Source: Saprospiraceae bacterium
GTDB taxonomy: Bacteria > Bacteroidota > Bacteroidia > Chitinophagales > Saprospiraceae
Direction of reading: 5' to 3'
Assembly (NCBI GenBank): GCA_030729925.1
Contig: JANQWK010000065.1
Span: forward strand, 1 to 64,000
DNA length: 64,000 nt
The notes below the pieces were generated by a model. That model was not told where the DNA came from. It did no database searches and was given only the letters and a program-made list of their open reading frames with translations. Positions 51,560 through 61,079 of this stretch are shown piece after piece. Numbering within the stretch: position 1 is the stretch's first letter; every line of letters starts with the position of its first letter. The position numbers were made by a program, and so were the translations under genes.

Positions 51560-52283
51560 GCTGATCCATCTCGATGACGCCATTGCTGTCGTCAACAAAC
51601 CGGCTGACTTTCTCAGCATTCCGGATCGCTTTCAGGCAGACAAGCCCAATGTGGCGGACTGGTTGAGGGGGAAAATCGGGGAAGTATTTACCGTTCACCG
51701 GCTCGACAAAGACACCAGCGGGGTGATCTGTTTTGCACGGACGGCAGAAGCTCACCGGCAGCTTTCGGTTCAATTTGAGGGACGGATCGCCAAAAAAATC
51801 TATTTGGCCTTGGTAGATGGACAGGTAGAACAAGAAAGTGGCGACATAGACCTGGCCATAGCTCACGACCCACTGAAGCCAGGGCGCATGGTCATCAACA
51901 AAAAAGGCAAGCCTGCTTTGAGTCACTATACCTGTAAAGAGCGGTTCCAGCATTTCACGCTGTTGGAAGTAGCCATTCACACGGGCAGAACCCACCAGAT
52001 CCGCGTTCATTTAGCGGCTATTGGGCATCCGCTTGCCGTAGATCCCTTCTATGGAAAGCGGACGGAGTTGTTTCTCTCGGAAATCAAAAGAAGGAATTTC
52101 CGCTTGGGCAAAGAAGAAGTAGAGCAACCCATAATGAGCCGCACCCCTTTGCATGCTTGGGAGCTGGGCATCGTACACCCTGAAACAGGTCTGACGCAAC
52201 ATTTTCAGGCACAACCGCCCAAAGACATGGAAGCGCTGCTCAAGCAATTGGGCAAGTGGGACAGACCCAATGATATCTTATAA
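51546..52283 (+). CDS. RluA-family pseudouridine synthase
   Basis: The 245-residue enzyme isomerises uridines in rRNA or tRNA. Family motif II with the catalytic aspartate is FTVHRLDKDTSGVICFAR (Asp about 57), and the C-terminal part has GRTHQIRVHLAAIGHPLAVD and LHAWELG. There is no S4 RNA-binding domain at the N-terminus. It starts inside the last codons of the RibF-GT2 gene (14-bp overlap) and ends 14 bp before the GT39 gene, so the three form a tight transcription unit. The target base cannot be inferred. Confidence 0.92.
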   Translation: MKKPELIHLDDAIAVVNKPADFLSIPDRFQADKPNVADWLRGKIGEVFTVHRLDKDTSGVICFARTAEAHRQLSVQFEGRIAKKIYLALVDGQVEQESGDIDLAIAHDPLKPGRMVINKKGKPALSHYTCKERFQHFTLLEVAIHTGRTHQIRVHLAAIGHPLAVDPFYGKRTELFLSEIKRRNFRLGKEEVEQPIMSRTPLHAWELGIVHPETGLTQHFQAQPPKDMEALLKQLGKWDRPNDIL

Positions 52284-52297
52284 TCTATGCTCCGCTC

Positions 52298-53980
52298 ATG
52301 AAGAACAACGCAATACGCCCCTATCTGATCATTGCCGCGCTTGCGGGTATCTTCTTTCTACCCTGGCTGGGAGGGGTGCATCTCTTTGACTGGGACGAAA
52401 TCAACTTTGCCGAAATTGCCCGGGAGATGGTTATTTCGGGCAACTACACGGGAGTGACCATTGACTTTCAGCCATTTTACCAAAAACCGCCCCTGTTTTT
52501 TTGGTTACAAGCGGCCGCCATGCACCTGTTTGGCATTGGAGAATATGCATCGAGATTTCCCAATGCCATTGCGGGCATCATAACGTTGCTTTTGCTTTAC
52601 CATTTGGGAAAAAAGCACTTTGACGCGCTCACGGGCTGGTTGTGGGCGGGAGCCTATTTTGGATCGGTACTGCCTTTTTTATACTTCAAATCGGGGATCA
52701 TAGATCCGGTATTCAACCTCTTCATCTTTTTGGGTTTGTACGCCCTGATTCGTTTCCACTGGCAAAAATCGGGGATGCTCCCTGGCGGGAAAAACAACAC
52801 CTGGCTGCTTTGGGGCGGGTTATCAGTCGGGCTGGCCATATTGACCAAGGGGCCGGTGGCTTTTCTGATTATTGGATTGGTATTGGGTGTCTATTGGATC
52901 TATCAGCGCTTTAGGATGTACATCAACATACCGGAGTTTTTAGGTTTTTCGCTGGCGGCAGCGGGTGTCACCCTCACTTGGTTTGGGATAGAGACCTTGG
53001 CCAATGGCTCTGAATTTGTTGTGGAATTTACCCGATATCAGTACCGACTGCTGTCCACTCCGGATGCGGGTCACAAGGGATTCCCGCTATACCATGCGGT
53101 GGTATTGCTGGTTGGCTGTTTTCCGGCATCCCTGTTTATCTTTCCTTCATTTCGAAAATCCTTTGCAAAGGAACTCCCTAAACATCAAGCTGACCTCATC
53201 CGCTGGATGAAAATCCTGTTTTGGGTAGTATTGATCCTCTTTTCCATTGTGCAATCCAAGATTGTACACTACTCATCATTAGCTTACTTCCCTTTAACCC
53301 TCCTTGCGGCAGTAGTCATCCGGAAAATTATCCGGGAGCAATCGGCCATCCCCAAGGGATTGCGAGTGGGTTTGACAGGAATAGCAACCCTGTATATGAT
53401 TGTCATTACGGGAGTTGCGCTATTGGGCAAGCGGGGTACCGAAGCCTTGGCACCCTATATTTCCGACCCCTTTGCCGTGGCCAACCTCGCTGCGGAAGTA
53501 CGCTGGTCGGGTTGGGAATGGACGCCTGCACTGTGGCTATTGGTGGTGCTCCTTGTTTTTTTCCGGTTTACCGGAGCAGGTCGGCACTTGGCTGCCTTCC
53601 GATGGCTCTTCCTGTCCACTGCCCTATTTACCCTCATTACCCTTGTCTTTTTTGTCAGGCGCATCGAAGGCTATTCGCAACGAGCTGCCCTGGAATACTT
53701 CTCTCAGCTTGCCGGGGAGGACTGTTACCTTCAGCCAGTAGGCTATAAAAGCTATGCCCACTTGTTTTATGGAGAGGCAATGCCTGGCAAACGGTCGGAA
53801 GCCAGGGATCAGGAATGGCTGCTCACCAGTCCGGATTTGGACAAAACCGCCTATTTTATCACCAAGGTTCACAAAACGAAAGACTTAGCTCCCTATCCCG
53901 AGCTGGAAAAGGTGGGAGAAAAAAACGGATTTGTACTGTTTAGGAGGAAAGCTCACACAAAAAACCTCGGAAAAACATAG
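52298..53980 (+). CDS. GT39-family (ArnT/PMT-like) membrane glycosyltransferase
   Basis: The 560-residue integral membrane protein has about eleven to twelve TM helices and the GT-C signature near its N-terminus, LFDWDEINFAEIAREM with the catalytic acidic residues (DWDE), followed by QPFYQKPPLFFWLQAAAMHL and YASRFPNAIAGI. These match ArnT/PMT-type enzymes, which move sugars such as aminoarabinose or mannose from polyprenyl phosphate to lipid A or protein. The acceptor is unknown. It closes the RibF-GT2/RluA unit. The polyprenyl-phosphate donor may be made by GT2 enzymes such as those at 1 and 49511. Confidence 0.9.
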   Translation: MKNNAIRPYLIIAALAGIFFLPWLGGVHLFDWDEINFAEIAREMVISGNYTGVTIDFQPFYQKPPLFFWLQAAAMHLFGIGEYASRFPNAIAGIITLLLLYHLGKKHFDALTGWLWAGAYFGSVLPFLYFKSGIIDPVFNLFIFLGLYALIRFHWQKSGMLPGGKNNTWLLWGGLSVGLAILTKGPVAFLIIGLVLGVYWIYQRFRMYINIPEFLGFSLAAAGVTLTWFGIETLANGSEFVVEFTRYQYRLLSTPDAGHKGFPLYHAVVLLVGCFPASLFIFPSFRKSFAKELPKHQADLIRWMKILFWVVLILFSIVQSKIVHYSSLAYFPLTLLAAVVIRKIIREQSAIPKGLRVGLTGIATLYMIVITGVALLGKRGTEALAPYISDPFAVANLAAEVRWSGWEWTPALWLLVVLLVFFRFTGAGRHLAAFRWLFLSTALFTLITLVFFVRRIEGYSQRAALEYFSQLAGEDCYLQPVGYKSYAHLFYGEAMPGKRSEARDQEWLLTSPDLDKTAYFITKVHKTKDLAPYPELEKVGEKNGFVLFRRKAHTKNLGKT

Positions 53981-54030
53981 AGATATGTAAAGTTTTTGTT
54001 ATCATTGAGTTGGAGAAAAATTAAAAAATC

Positions 54031-55836
54031 ATGGCATTTTTTCGTGTAAGCTCAAGGATGTTATTTCCTTGTTTGGTATTGCTCCTTGGCTGCCAAGTCA
54101 ATCAGCAATCCTCAGATGAAGATGTGCGACGATCTTTAGATACGCTCAAAGTCAAAATAGCAACGCTTACAACCAGTAACCTGGATTCAGCCCTTCACTA
54201 CAGTAACCTTGCCATTCGGTTCATACAAGACAATCAACTTGGCAACAACGAGCTACTATATCTACAACTGCGTCGAAGTGAGCTGTTCGACCAGATGGGT
54301 TTACGCGATTCTGCGGAACAGACCATCGCTATAACCGAAGTCTTGTTACAATCGCAGGAGGATCCCTACCAAAAAGCGATAATGAATTTTTGCAAAGGCA
54401 TCCATTTGTTTGCTGCCGATCAATACCAGGATGCGGAGATTTACCTCCAGGAAGCCGGAGCCTATTTTTTGCAAAACCCTAAGGAGCCCAAAGCGGGAAA
54501 AGTATTCCAAGAGCTGGCTAATTTTTATACCAAAACAGGGCAATTGACCAGGGCACATGACTTTTTATTGAAAGCTGCTGCTCATTTTTCCAGCATTCGG
54601 GATGCTGATGGGGTTCTGGCTGCCAACATCCAGCTTGCGACCATTTTCAGACAACAGGAACTACAGGCGGAACTTTCGGGTCTTCTGGAAGAGATACTAT
54701 CTTCGCTGCAACAAACCGGGGCAGCAACAATTACCTACACCCAGTTGCAGCAATTGGGCTTTGCCGCAGCGGAAGCCCTCCCTGACTCGGCCTTGGCTTG
54801 GCAGCAAGTAGCCGCCCGGGAAGCCCTTCAGGCCGGGGACACTGTCAGTTATTACCTTTCTCTGACCCATATCAACGCGATTGTCCCGGATCAAAACAAA
54901 CTGGAAGAAGCTGCCGCTTACTTTGACAAGACAGATCACCCATCTCATTTTATACTGGCATCCAGTAACTTAGGTAAGCTGTTGCTCGAAAAAAACGAGC
55001 TGGATAGCGCTAAAAGCTGGTTAGACCGGGCGCTGGAACACGCCACAGCGTTGGAGAATCCGGTTGAACAGATTCCTGTATTGACTGCGTTGCAACAATG
55101 GTACCTCAGAGCTGGCAAAAAAGAGCTATTTGGAAAAACCCAAGACAACATTCAAGACCTCAAGCAGGACTTAGCTCAAAAAAACGCAGCCACTACGCTG
55201 GAATTTTTAGAAAAAGCACAGTTGCTGGAGCAAGTTAACCATCAGAAAACCCTGCTTGCGACCAAACTGGAGCAACAGCAACGAAAAATCAGGTTTAGAA
55301 ATGGCTTAATCCTGGCAATGGGCTTGGGTGTATTCATCCTGGGCATCGGAGCTCAAAAAGTTTACCAGGCGGCGCAGCGCAAAAAAATAGCCATGCAGGT
55401 ATTATTGGAGTCTTACAAAACAGAACTCCTGCATTTGACCACTGCCCGGAAAAGCGAGCCACAAACTACCAAACCTGGAGGTGCTGAATTAAAAAAGAAA
55501 TTGCTGGTGTTATTTGAGCAGAGAAAGATCTTCCTTCAGCCAGGACTTAAGGTGGAAGAGGTTACGGAAGAACTTGGAATCTCCTACAAAGACTTCAACC
55601 AGCTCCTTAAAGAAGAATACGGCACCAATTTCAAAAATTTCATCAACGCTTTCCGGGTTGACCATGCCAAGAGCCTGTTGTTGGACCCAAACTATCAACA
55701 CCTCACCGTTGAGGGTGTAGGACTTGAATCCGGATTTGGAACCAAACAAAGTTTTTACACGGTTTTTCAGCAAGCACTGGGAGTTAGCCCTGGGGAATAT
55801 AAAGACATCATTCAGCACAAAACCCAGGCATCGTGA
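54031..55836 (+). CDS. Membrane-anchored TPR-like sensor with AraC-type HTH (array gene 1)
   Basis: The first of four paralogues. A lipobox-like signal (LFPCLVLLLGC, Cys about 22) precedes a helical TPR-like region (about 35-390; LDSALHYSNLAIRFIQDNQL is a typical helix pair). A single TM helix (about 422-442) leads into a coiled linker and a C-terminal AraC-type HTH (about 488-590; KIFLQPGLKVEEVTEELGIS, then GFGTKQSFYTVFQQ). Predicted topology: TPR domain outside, HTH in the cytoplasm, so a one-piece transmembrane regulator. What it senses is unknown. Its stop overlaps the GTG start of the next gene by 4 bp. A 50-bp gap separates it from the GT39 gene. Confidence 0.85.
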   Translation: MAFFRVSSRMLFPCLVLLLGCQVNQQSSDEDVRRSLDTLKVKIATLTTSNLDSALHYSNLAIRFIQDNQLGNNELLYLQLRRSELFDQMGLRDSAEQTIAITEVLLQSQEDPYQKAIMNFCKGIHLFAADQYQDAEIYLQEAGAYFLQNPKEPKAGKVFQELANFYTKTGQLTRAHDFLLKAAAHFSSIRDADGVLAANIQLATIFRQQELQAELSGLLEEILSSLQQTGAATITYTQLQQLGFAAAEALPDSALAWQQVAAREALQAGDTVSYYLSLTHINAIVPDQNKLEEAAAYFDKTDHPSHFILASSNLGKLLLEKNELDSAKSWLDRALEHATALENPVEQIPVLTALQQWYLRAGKKELFGKTQDNIQDLKQDLAQKNAATTLEFLEKAQLLEQVNHQKTLLATKLEQQQRKIRFRNGLILAMGLGVFILGIGAQKVYQAAQRKKIAMQVLLESYKTELLHLTTARKSEPQTTKPGGAELKKKLLVLFEQRKIFLQPGLKVEEVTEELGISYKDFNQLLKEEYGTNFKNFINAFRVDHAKSLLLDPNYQHLTVEGVGLESGFGTKQSFYTVFQQALGVSPGEYKDIIQHKTQAS

Positions 55837-57683
55837 ATAATTTGCTTCAACTACCGCGATCCGGCATCTATTGGTTTTGGTTCATTTTCCTGAGCTGGTT
55901 TTGTGCAACTTGTAGCCTGTCCACTGAAAATTTAATCCCGGAAAAGGCATCTCCCTTACCTGCTTCATTGGTAGCCGAGTACCTTCAAGCCAGGGAAACC
56001 AATGTTGATGCTGCCTTGACTTACGCTGATTCCATTATCAACTACATCGAAAAAAACCAACTTCCTGACTCCCTGCACATATATTACCTTTTTGAAAAAG
56101 CAGAGGCCTTGGTTAAAGCAGGAAGGCAAAAAGAAGCACTGAATTTTTTCCTGGAGGGAAACCTCCTCGCCAGTTTGAGCCAGGACAGCACCCAGATGGC
56201 TTTGGCCGCATTACAGCTGGGCAATTATTACAACATCATTTATCAACCCTCGCTTGCTTTACCTTACACCACTCAAGCTGCTCAGTACTACAAAAACTAT
56301 CCTTCCAGCCCGGAAACCGCCAAAACCCTCAGTAATTTAGGCAGAGCCTATTTAGAAGACGGCAACAGTTACAAAGCCCTTGAATTGTTCAACCAGGTAG
56401 CCCAAATTCATGAGTCGAATAAGGACAGCCTTAATATAGCCTATAACCTCTCTGATATTGGGTACGCTTTGATCCAGCTCCAACAGGAAGAAGCGGGACT
56501 CGATGCAACCCGAAGAGGGATCCAGATCGTCGAAGCTTTAAAAAATGCCCCGGATGTGGGGATGACGCTTAGCAATCTGGCCTTGAACTACCGGAATTTT
56601 CATCCGGATACCGCCATCCTGTACCAGCAAAAGGCCATGGAGCTTACCTTGGAACTTGGAGATTCGCTCAACTGGATAGCCTCAAAATTCAATTTCGGAA
56701 ATGTACTTTATGAGTTCGAAAACTACCCTGATGCCAAGCGAGTTTACCAAGAAGTACTTGCATTTTGTCAGGAAAAACAAATTGATCATGGTGTCATGCT
56801 GTCCTTCAACGCCTTGGGGACTTTACACCACAAAACAGGACAACAACAAGAGGCCATTTCGTTGCTGCAAAAAGCGAATCGCATGATTACTGAGAATAGC
56901 GGTTCTACCGCCATCCTCATCCAGAACCTTCAAAGCATTGGAATGGCCCAGCGAGCACTGGGCAATATCGAGTCGGCTCAAACCATCGAATGGAAAGTAG
57001 ATAGTCTTCAACGGCAATCGAAATCGCAACAAATCCAAAGCAGCCTGGAATACCTGGAACAAAATATGGAAGTAGGGCAGGCATTATTTAACCAACAAAT
57101 GCTGGAAAAGCAAAGCGCTGAAGCAAAAGCCCAACTCATCCGACGCAATGTTATCCTTGGACTGATTTTAAGTTTTGTTATTGCAGGTCTTCTGCTCTGG
57201 TATCGGTGGCGGGTTGAATATCAATCGGGGCAACAAGCCATCAACCGACTCCTTAACAAATACGCAAGAGAACTCGAGAAAGAAAAATCAAACGAATCCA
57301 ACCCGCCGGTGGAAGTTCACTATGCCAAACTTTCACAAGAATTGGTTAACCTCCTCGAAATCGAAAAAATCTACCTTCAATCCAATTTAAAAACCGAGGA
57401 TGTACAAGAGCGCCTCCAGATCTCCTACAAAGACCTCAATCACATCCTGAAGTCTCAATTCCAAACCAGTTTCCCCAATTTGGTCAACCAATATCGCATA
57501 AAAACGGCACAACAGCTGTTGGCAGACCCCGACCATGCCAATTTATCCATGGACGAAATTGCGATTCTCTCCGGCTTCGGCACTCGACAAAATTTTTATA
57601 AAACCTTTCAGTTGATTGCGGGAGTGAGTCCGGGCAGCTTTAGGGCCTATTTTCAGGAAAATTGGCCCCAACATTCTGGATAA
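55833..57683 (+). CDS. Membrane-anchored TPR sensor with AraC-type HTH (array gene 2)
   Basis: GTG start 55833 sits in a GTGA overlap with the preceding stop. The 616-residue protein opens with a hydrophobic export segment (WFWFIFLSWFCATC), then clear TPR repeats (about 70-400; for instance LSNLGRAYLEDGNSYKALEL and AYNLSDIGYALIQLQQEEAG). A TM helix (about 436-456) is followed by a coiled linker and the HTH (about 505-610; KIYLQSNLKTEDVQERLQIS, SGFGTRQNFYKTFQ). Of the four it has the most regular TPRs, suggesting a peptide- or protein-binding groove outside the membrane. Same predicted topology and coupling as gene 1. Confidence 0.88.
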   Translation: MNNLLQLPRSGIYWFWFIFLSWFCATCSLSTENLIPEKASPLPASLVAEYLQARETNVDAALTYADSIINYIEKNQLPDSLHIYYLFEKAEALVKAGRQKEALNFFLEGNLLASLSQDSTQMALAALQLGNYYNIIYQPSLALPYTTQAAQYYKNYPSSPETAKTLSNLGRAYLEDGNSYKALELFNQVAQIHESNKDSLNIAYNLSDIGYALIQLQQEEAGLDATRRGIQIVEALKNAPDVGMTLSNLALNYRNFHPDTAILYQQKAMELTLELGDSLNWIASKFNFGNVLYEFENYPDAKRVYQEVLAFCQEKQIDHGVMLSFNALGTLHHKTGQQQEAISLLQKANRMITENSGSTAILIQNLQSIGMAQRALGNIESAQTIEWKVDSLQRQSKSQQIQSSLEYLEQNMEVGQALFNQQMLEKQSAEAKAQLIRRNVILGLILSFVIAGLLLWYRWRVEYQSGQQAINRLLNKYARELEKEKSNESNPPVEVHYAKLSQELVNLLEIEKIYLQSNLKTEDVQERLQISYKDLNHILKSQFQTSFPNLVNQYRIKTAQQLLADPDHANLSMDEIAILSGFGTRQNFYKTFQLIAGVSPGSFRAYFQENWPQHSG

Positions 57684-57736
57684 GTTACATAATGGATCAT
57701 GCTTCTGGAAAGTGGAGAAAATTAAATTAAGTTAAA

Positions 57737-59203
57737 ATGCCAAATCAACTCCTCGGATTACTTTTTTTCATCCTTCTACCCTTTCGTGGTGAAGCAGCAT
57801 TCCAGCAAAAACCCGATGAAAACCGGGGCGAAACTCAACAGCACCCGTTGGATCCCGAGGTCTGTGGATTGTCGTCCGCATTTTCACAGACAGAAGCAGC
57901 TCAATACCTTTATGCCCTGGATTGTTTGCAGCGCGCGTTTGATAGGTTCCAAACCGCTAAGGATAGTGCAAGTATGGCTGCAGCAATTGCCAATACGGCG
58001 TATATTCTCAAAGCACTTCAGGGTGACAATCAGGTTCAGGACTTTTACAACCAAGCCTTATCGCTTCTCCCCGAACACCCCCTACAAGATGTCCCACTTT
58101 CAACTTGGTTTCACCTGGCCGCTGTTGCAGATACCTTGCCCCGAGGTCAATATTTTCGCGACGCAGGCATGCAGTTCGCAACCCAGCAGAAGGATACCTT
58201 TTTTCTGGCTCGATTTCTTCACCTCCAGGGAGTAGCCGCCCTTGACAATAAAGACATCGGCGGAGCAGACACCCTGATGCAACAAGGCCTCCTATTGGCA
58301 CGTGCCAGTTTGGACACCATGCTCATGGGAAAAATTGCGGCTAACCTCGCCTCCATTGCCCTGCAACAAAACAATATTTCTGAAGGGCGCAGCTATCTAA
58401 ACATCTGCCGGAACTTATATGGCAGTAAGCCCATACTGGCTGTCCAACCGGATGTTCTACAAGCAGAACTACAATTTTATCAGGCTGTTGGCGACCGTCA
58501 AAACAGCAAAATTATCGCAGAAAAAATAGACAGTTTCGCCATCCAGTTGAAAAAAGATCAATTTCAGGCTATCATGGATCTTTCAACCAATGCAAGGGTT
58601 CAAGCTACCCTAAGTTGGGAAAATAATTTATTAGAGGCCCAATTGTTGGCACAAAAAAAACGCCAGTTGCTGCGCTATGCTGTCTTGGGCTGCCTTTTGG
58701 TTTGTACTTTGACGCTGTACCGTATTCTCTCCAAGTTTTTGCAGGCCAATAAAGAAAGACAACAAACACTTCAGGTTTTATTTGATCAATATCGAGAAGA
58801 ATACCTGGTATCGCTTCAGCAGCATGAACCAGCAATCCAGCAGCCGCAGAACGCTCCCCTTGAAAACGCACTATATAAACTATTTACAGAAAAAAAAATC
58901 TACCTGGATCCTACGCTCAAAGTCAACCAGGTTGCCAAGGAGCTTGGCATCGGATATGACACGCTCAATCAATTGCTGAAAGACACCCAAAAAGGCAATT
59001 TCAACCAAATGGTCAATGGGTTTCGCATCGAACACGCCAAAAACCTATTGTCCGATACCGGGCAAGAACATTTAACCATAGAAGGCGTGGCGCTCAGTTC
59101 GGGCTTTGGAAGCAAGCAACAATTTTACAACACATTTCAGCAATTCGTAGGCATAAAACCCAATGAATTCAGGAAATTTATGCATAATAATAAGGGATCG
59201 TAA
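57737..59203 (+). CDS. Membrane-anchored TPR-like sensor with AraC-type HTH (array gene 3)
   Basis: The shortest of the four (488 residues). An export signal (LLGLLFFILLPFRGEA) is followed by a reduced TPR-like helical region (about 50-300), a TM helix (about 312-332; LRYAVLGCLLVCTLTLY), a linker and the HTH (about 375-480; KIYLDPTLKVNQVAKELGIG, SGFGSKQQFYNTFQQ). The lipobox cysteine of genes 1 and 4 is missing. It starts 53 bp after gene 2 and ends 16 bp before gene 4. Divergence outside the HTH suggests that each paralogue recognises a different signal while DNA targets may be shared. Confidence 0.85.
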   Translation: MPNQLLGLLFFILLPFRGEAAFQQKPDENRGETQQHPLDPEVCGLSSAFSQTEAAQYLYALDCLQRAFDRFQTAKDSASMAAAIANTAYILKALQGDNQVQDFYNQALSLLPEHPLQDVPLSTWFHLAAVADTLPRGQYFRDAGMQFATQQKDTFFLARFLHLQGVAALDNKDIGGADTLMQQGLLLARASLDTMLMGKIAANLASIALQQNNISEGRSYLNICRNLYGSKPILAVQPDVLQAELQFYQAVGDRQNSKIIAEKIDSFAIQLKKDQFQAIMDLSTNARVQATLSWENNLLEAQLLAQKKRQLLRYAVLGCLLVCTLTLYRILSKFLQANKERQQTLQVLFDQYREEYLVSLQQHEPAIQQPQNAPLENALYKLFTEKKIYLDPTLKVNQVAKELGIGYDTLNQLLKDTQKGNFNQMVNGFRIEHAKNLLSDTGQEHLTIEGVALSSGFGSKQQFYNTFQQFVGIKPNEFRKFMHNNKGS

Positions 59204-59219
59204 ATTAAGCAATATACCT

Positions 59220-61079
59220 ATGGATACTTTCCAGGAGTACGCTGCCGTACAGCAATTTCCAAACCCCAAATTCCAATGGGCACACGCTGGTCTAATTTCC
59301 GGAAGCCGCTTCAGTCGCTTTGCTATAAAATATTGGGTTTACACTGGATTACTGGGGTGGTTGTTGGGGTTAAGTGCTTGTCAAGCCGGCCCTGAACATC
59401 CACAATATTACCCCTTGGAAACCGATACCCCAAACTGGGACTCGCTGTTGGTCTTTACTGACTCTATGCTCTACAAAACAGATCCCGGTCAGATACCCCC
59501 TGGCAAACAAATAGAATTGCACCTGCTTCGGGCGGCCTGTCTAACCCCATCTGGGGATAACGATAAAAGGCTCCAAAGCTTGCTGGAGGCAAAACTAATT
59601 ACAGCCGGGATGGATTCGCCCTACGAAAAGGCCCTGACAGATTACGAGCTGGCCAACTTTTTCATCGCCAGCTATTTACCGGCCCTTGGCATCCCCTACG
59701 CCGAAAACGCCTATGCATTTTTTCAGGAAAACCAGAAATACGCTGAATTTGGGAAGGTAGCGCAAAAACTGGGACAAAGTTCCATGATAACCGATAAATT
59801 TGCGCAGTCCGTTTTTTATTTTGAACAAGCCATTGACTTTTATAAATCCCAACAGGATACGATTTTAACCGTCTCGGTGCTGATGGATTTGGGTTTTGCC
59901 CAAATCAAAATGGATCAATTGGAGGCCGCAAAACAGACCTCCCAAAAAGCACTCCTCTTGATGCAGCAAAACTCCAAACCGGAACTATTTGCCGCAGAAT
60001 ATACCAACCTCGCTGTCAACTACAGATACTTTGATCCGGATTCGGCAATTGCCCTCCTCGAGCACGCCATGAACCTATCGGTACCTTTTCAAGACTCCAT
60101 GAATATCATTATTTCAAAGTACAATCTCGCTAATTCGCTCGTAGATACTAAGCGATTCGCCACAGCAAGCTCGATTTACGATGAAGTAGAAGATTACTGT
60201 AAGCGCAACAAGGTTGCGATAGGAATTCCACTCGTTTTAATTGGAAAAGGAAATATCCTCTTTCAGCAACAGCAATACTCTGCATCCATAGAACGGTACA
60301 CCCAGGGGCTGGAAATTTTCGATCAAATGGGAACAACTTCCTTCAACAAAGGCACCTATCCCTATCTTGATGAAGCTTATCTCCAAATAGGTCAGCCGCA
60401 AAAAGCACAAGAGATACGCAACAAACTGGAGCAAGTCGAGCAGCAAGAACGAGATCAACAACTGGCTGCCATCGTGGAATTGAACCAAAAAGCAGCAGCC
60501 ATAGAAGGGGAACTGTTCAAAAAGCAAACCTTACAAACCCAAGAAAGCGCCTTACAAGTCAGGAATAAGTCCTACCAAATCATTTTCGCCATCCTAATTC
60601 TTTTCTCTATGCTTGCATCCACCATCACCTGGCAACGCCTTCGCGTTCAAAAATCCAGGAATAGTGCGGTGATGGCAATCCTCGAAAAATACAAAACTCC
60701 AACACTCCCAGAAAAAACCGACCCGGATTCGTCGCTGGTCAACGCCCTTTTGGAGCTTTTTGAGCAGCAAGCAATTTTTCTGGATCCGACGCTGAAGGTA
60801 GAATCCGTAATCCAGCAACTGAATACAGACTATCCGACCCTTAATCATTTGCTAAAAAGTCATTTTTATTCAAACTTCCCTTCTTTTGTGAACCACTATC
60901 GAACAAGCTATGCCCAGGCATTACTCCTCAATAGCGAATATCCAGCGCTTACCCTGGAACAAATCGCAGCAAAATCCGGATTCGGAACCAGACAAGCTTT
61001 TTACAATGCTTTTCAAAAAAGATATGGAGTTACACCTGGGCAAATGAGAGCAGCTATGCACAGCACAAACCCCATCTAA
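59220..61079 (+). CDS. Membrane-anchored TPR sensor with AraC-type HTH (array gene 4)
   Basis: ATG 59220 is taken because it follows the gene 3 stop; in-frame upstream codons overlap gene 3. The 619-residue product has an unusually long polar lead (about 38 residues) before the hydrophobic segment YTGLLGWLLGLSAC, whose cysteine looks like a lipobox. TPRs (about 100-420; SVLMDLGFAQIKMDQLEAAK) precede a TM helix (about 450-470) and the HTH (about 515-615; IFLDPTLKVESVIQQLNTD, SGFGTRQAFYNAFQ). Its ordering matches gene 2 most closely. It ends the array; a 383-bp structured gap follows. Confidence 0.87.
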   Translation: MDTFQEYAAVQQFPNPKFQWAHAGLISGSRFSRFAIKYWVYTGLLGWLLGLSACQAGPEHPQYYPLETDTPNWDSLLVFTDSMLYKTDPGQIPPGKQIELHLLRAACLTPSGDNDKRLQSLLEAKLITAGMDSPYEKALTDYELANFFIASYLPALGIPYAENAYAFFQENQKYAEFGKVAQKLGQSSMITDKFAQSVFYFEQAIDFYKSQQDTILTVSVLMDLGFAQIKMDQLEAAKQTSQKALLLMQQNSKPELFAAEYTNLAVNYRYFDPDSAIALLEHAMNLSVPFQDSMNIIISKYNLANSLVDTKRFATASSIYDEVEDYCKRNKVAIGIPLVLIGKGNILFQQQQYSASIERYTQGLEIFDQMGTTSFNKGTYPYLDEAYLQIGQPQKAQEIRNKLEQVEQQERDQQLAAIVELNQKAAAIEGELFKKQTLQTQESALQVRNKSYQIIFAILILFSMLASTITWQRLRVQKSRNSAVMAILEKYKTPTLPEKTDPDSSLVNALLELFEQQAIFLDPTLKVESVIQQLNTDYPTLNHLLKSHFYSNFPSFVNHYRTSYAQALLLNSEYPALTLEQIAAKSGFGTRQAFYNAFQKRYGVTPGQMRAAMHSTNPI

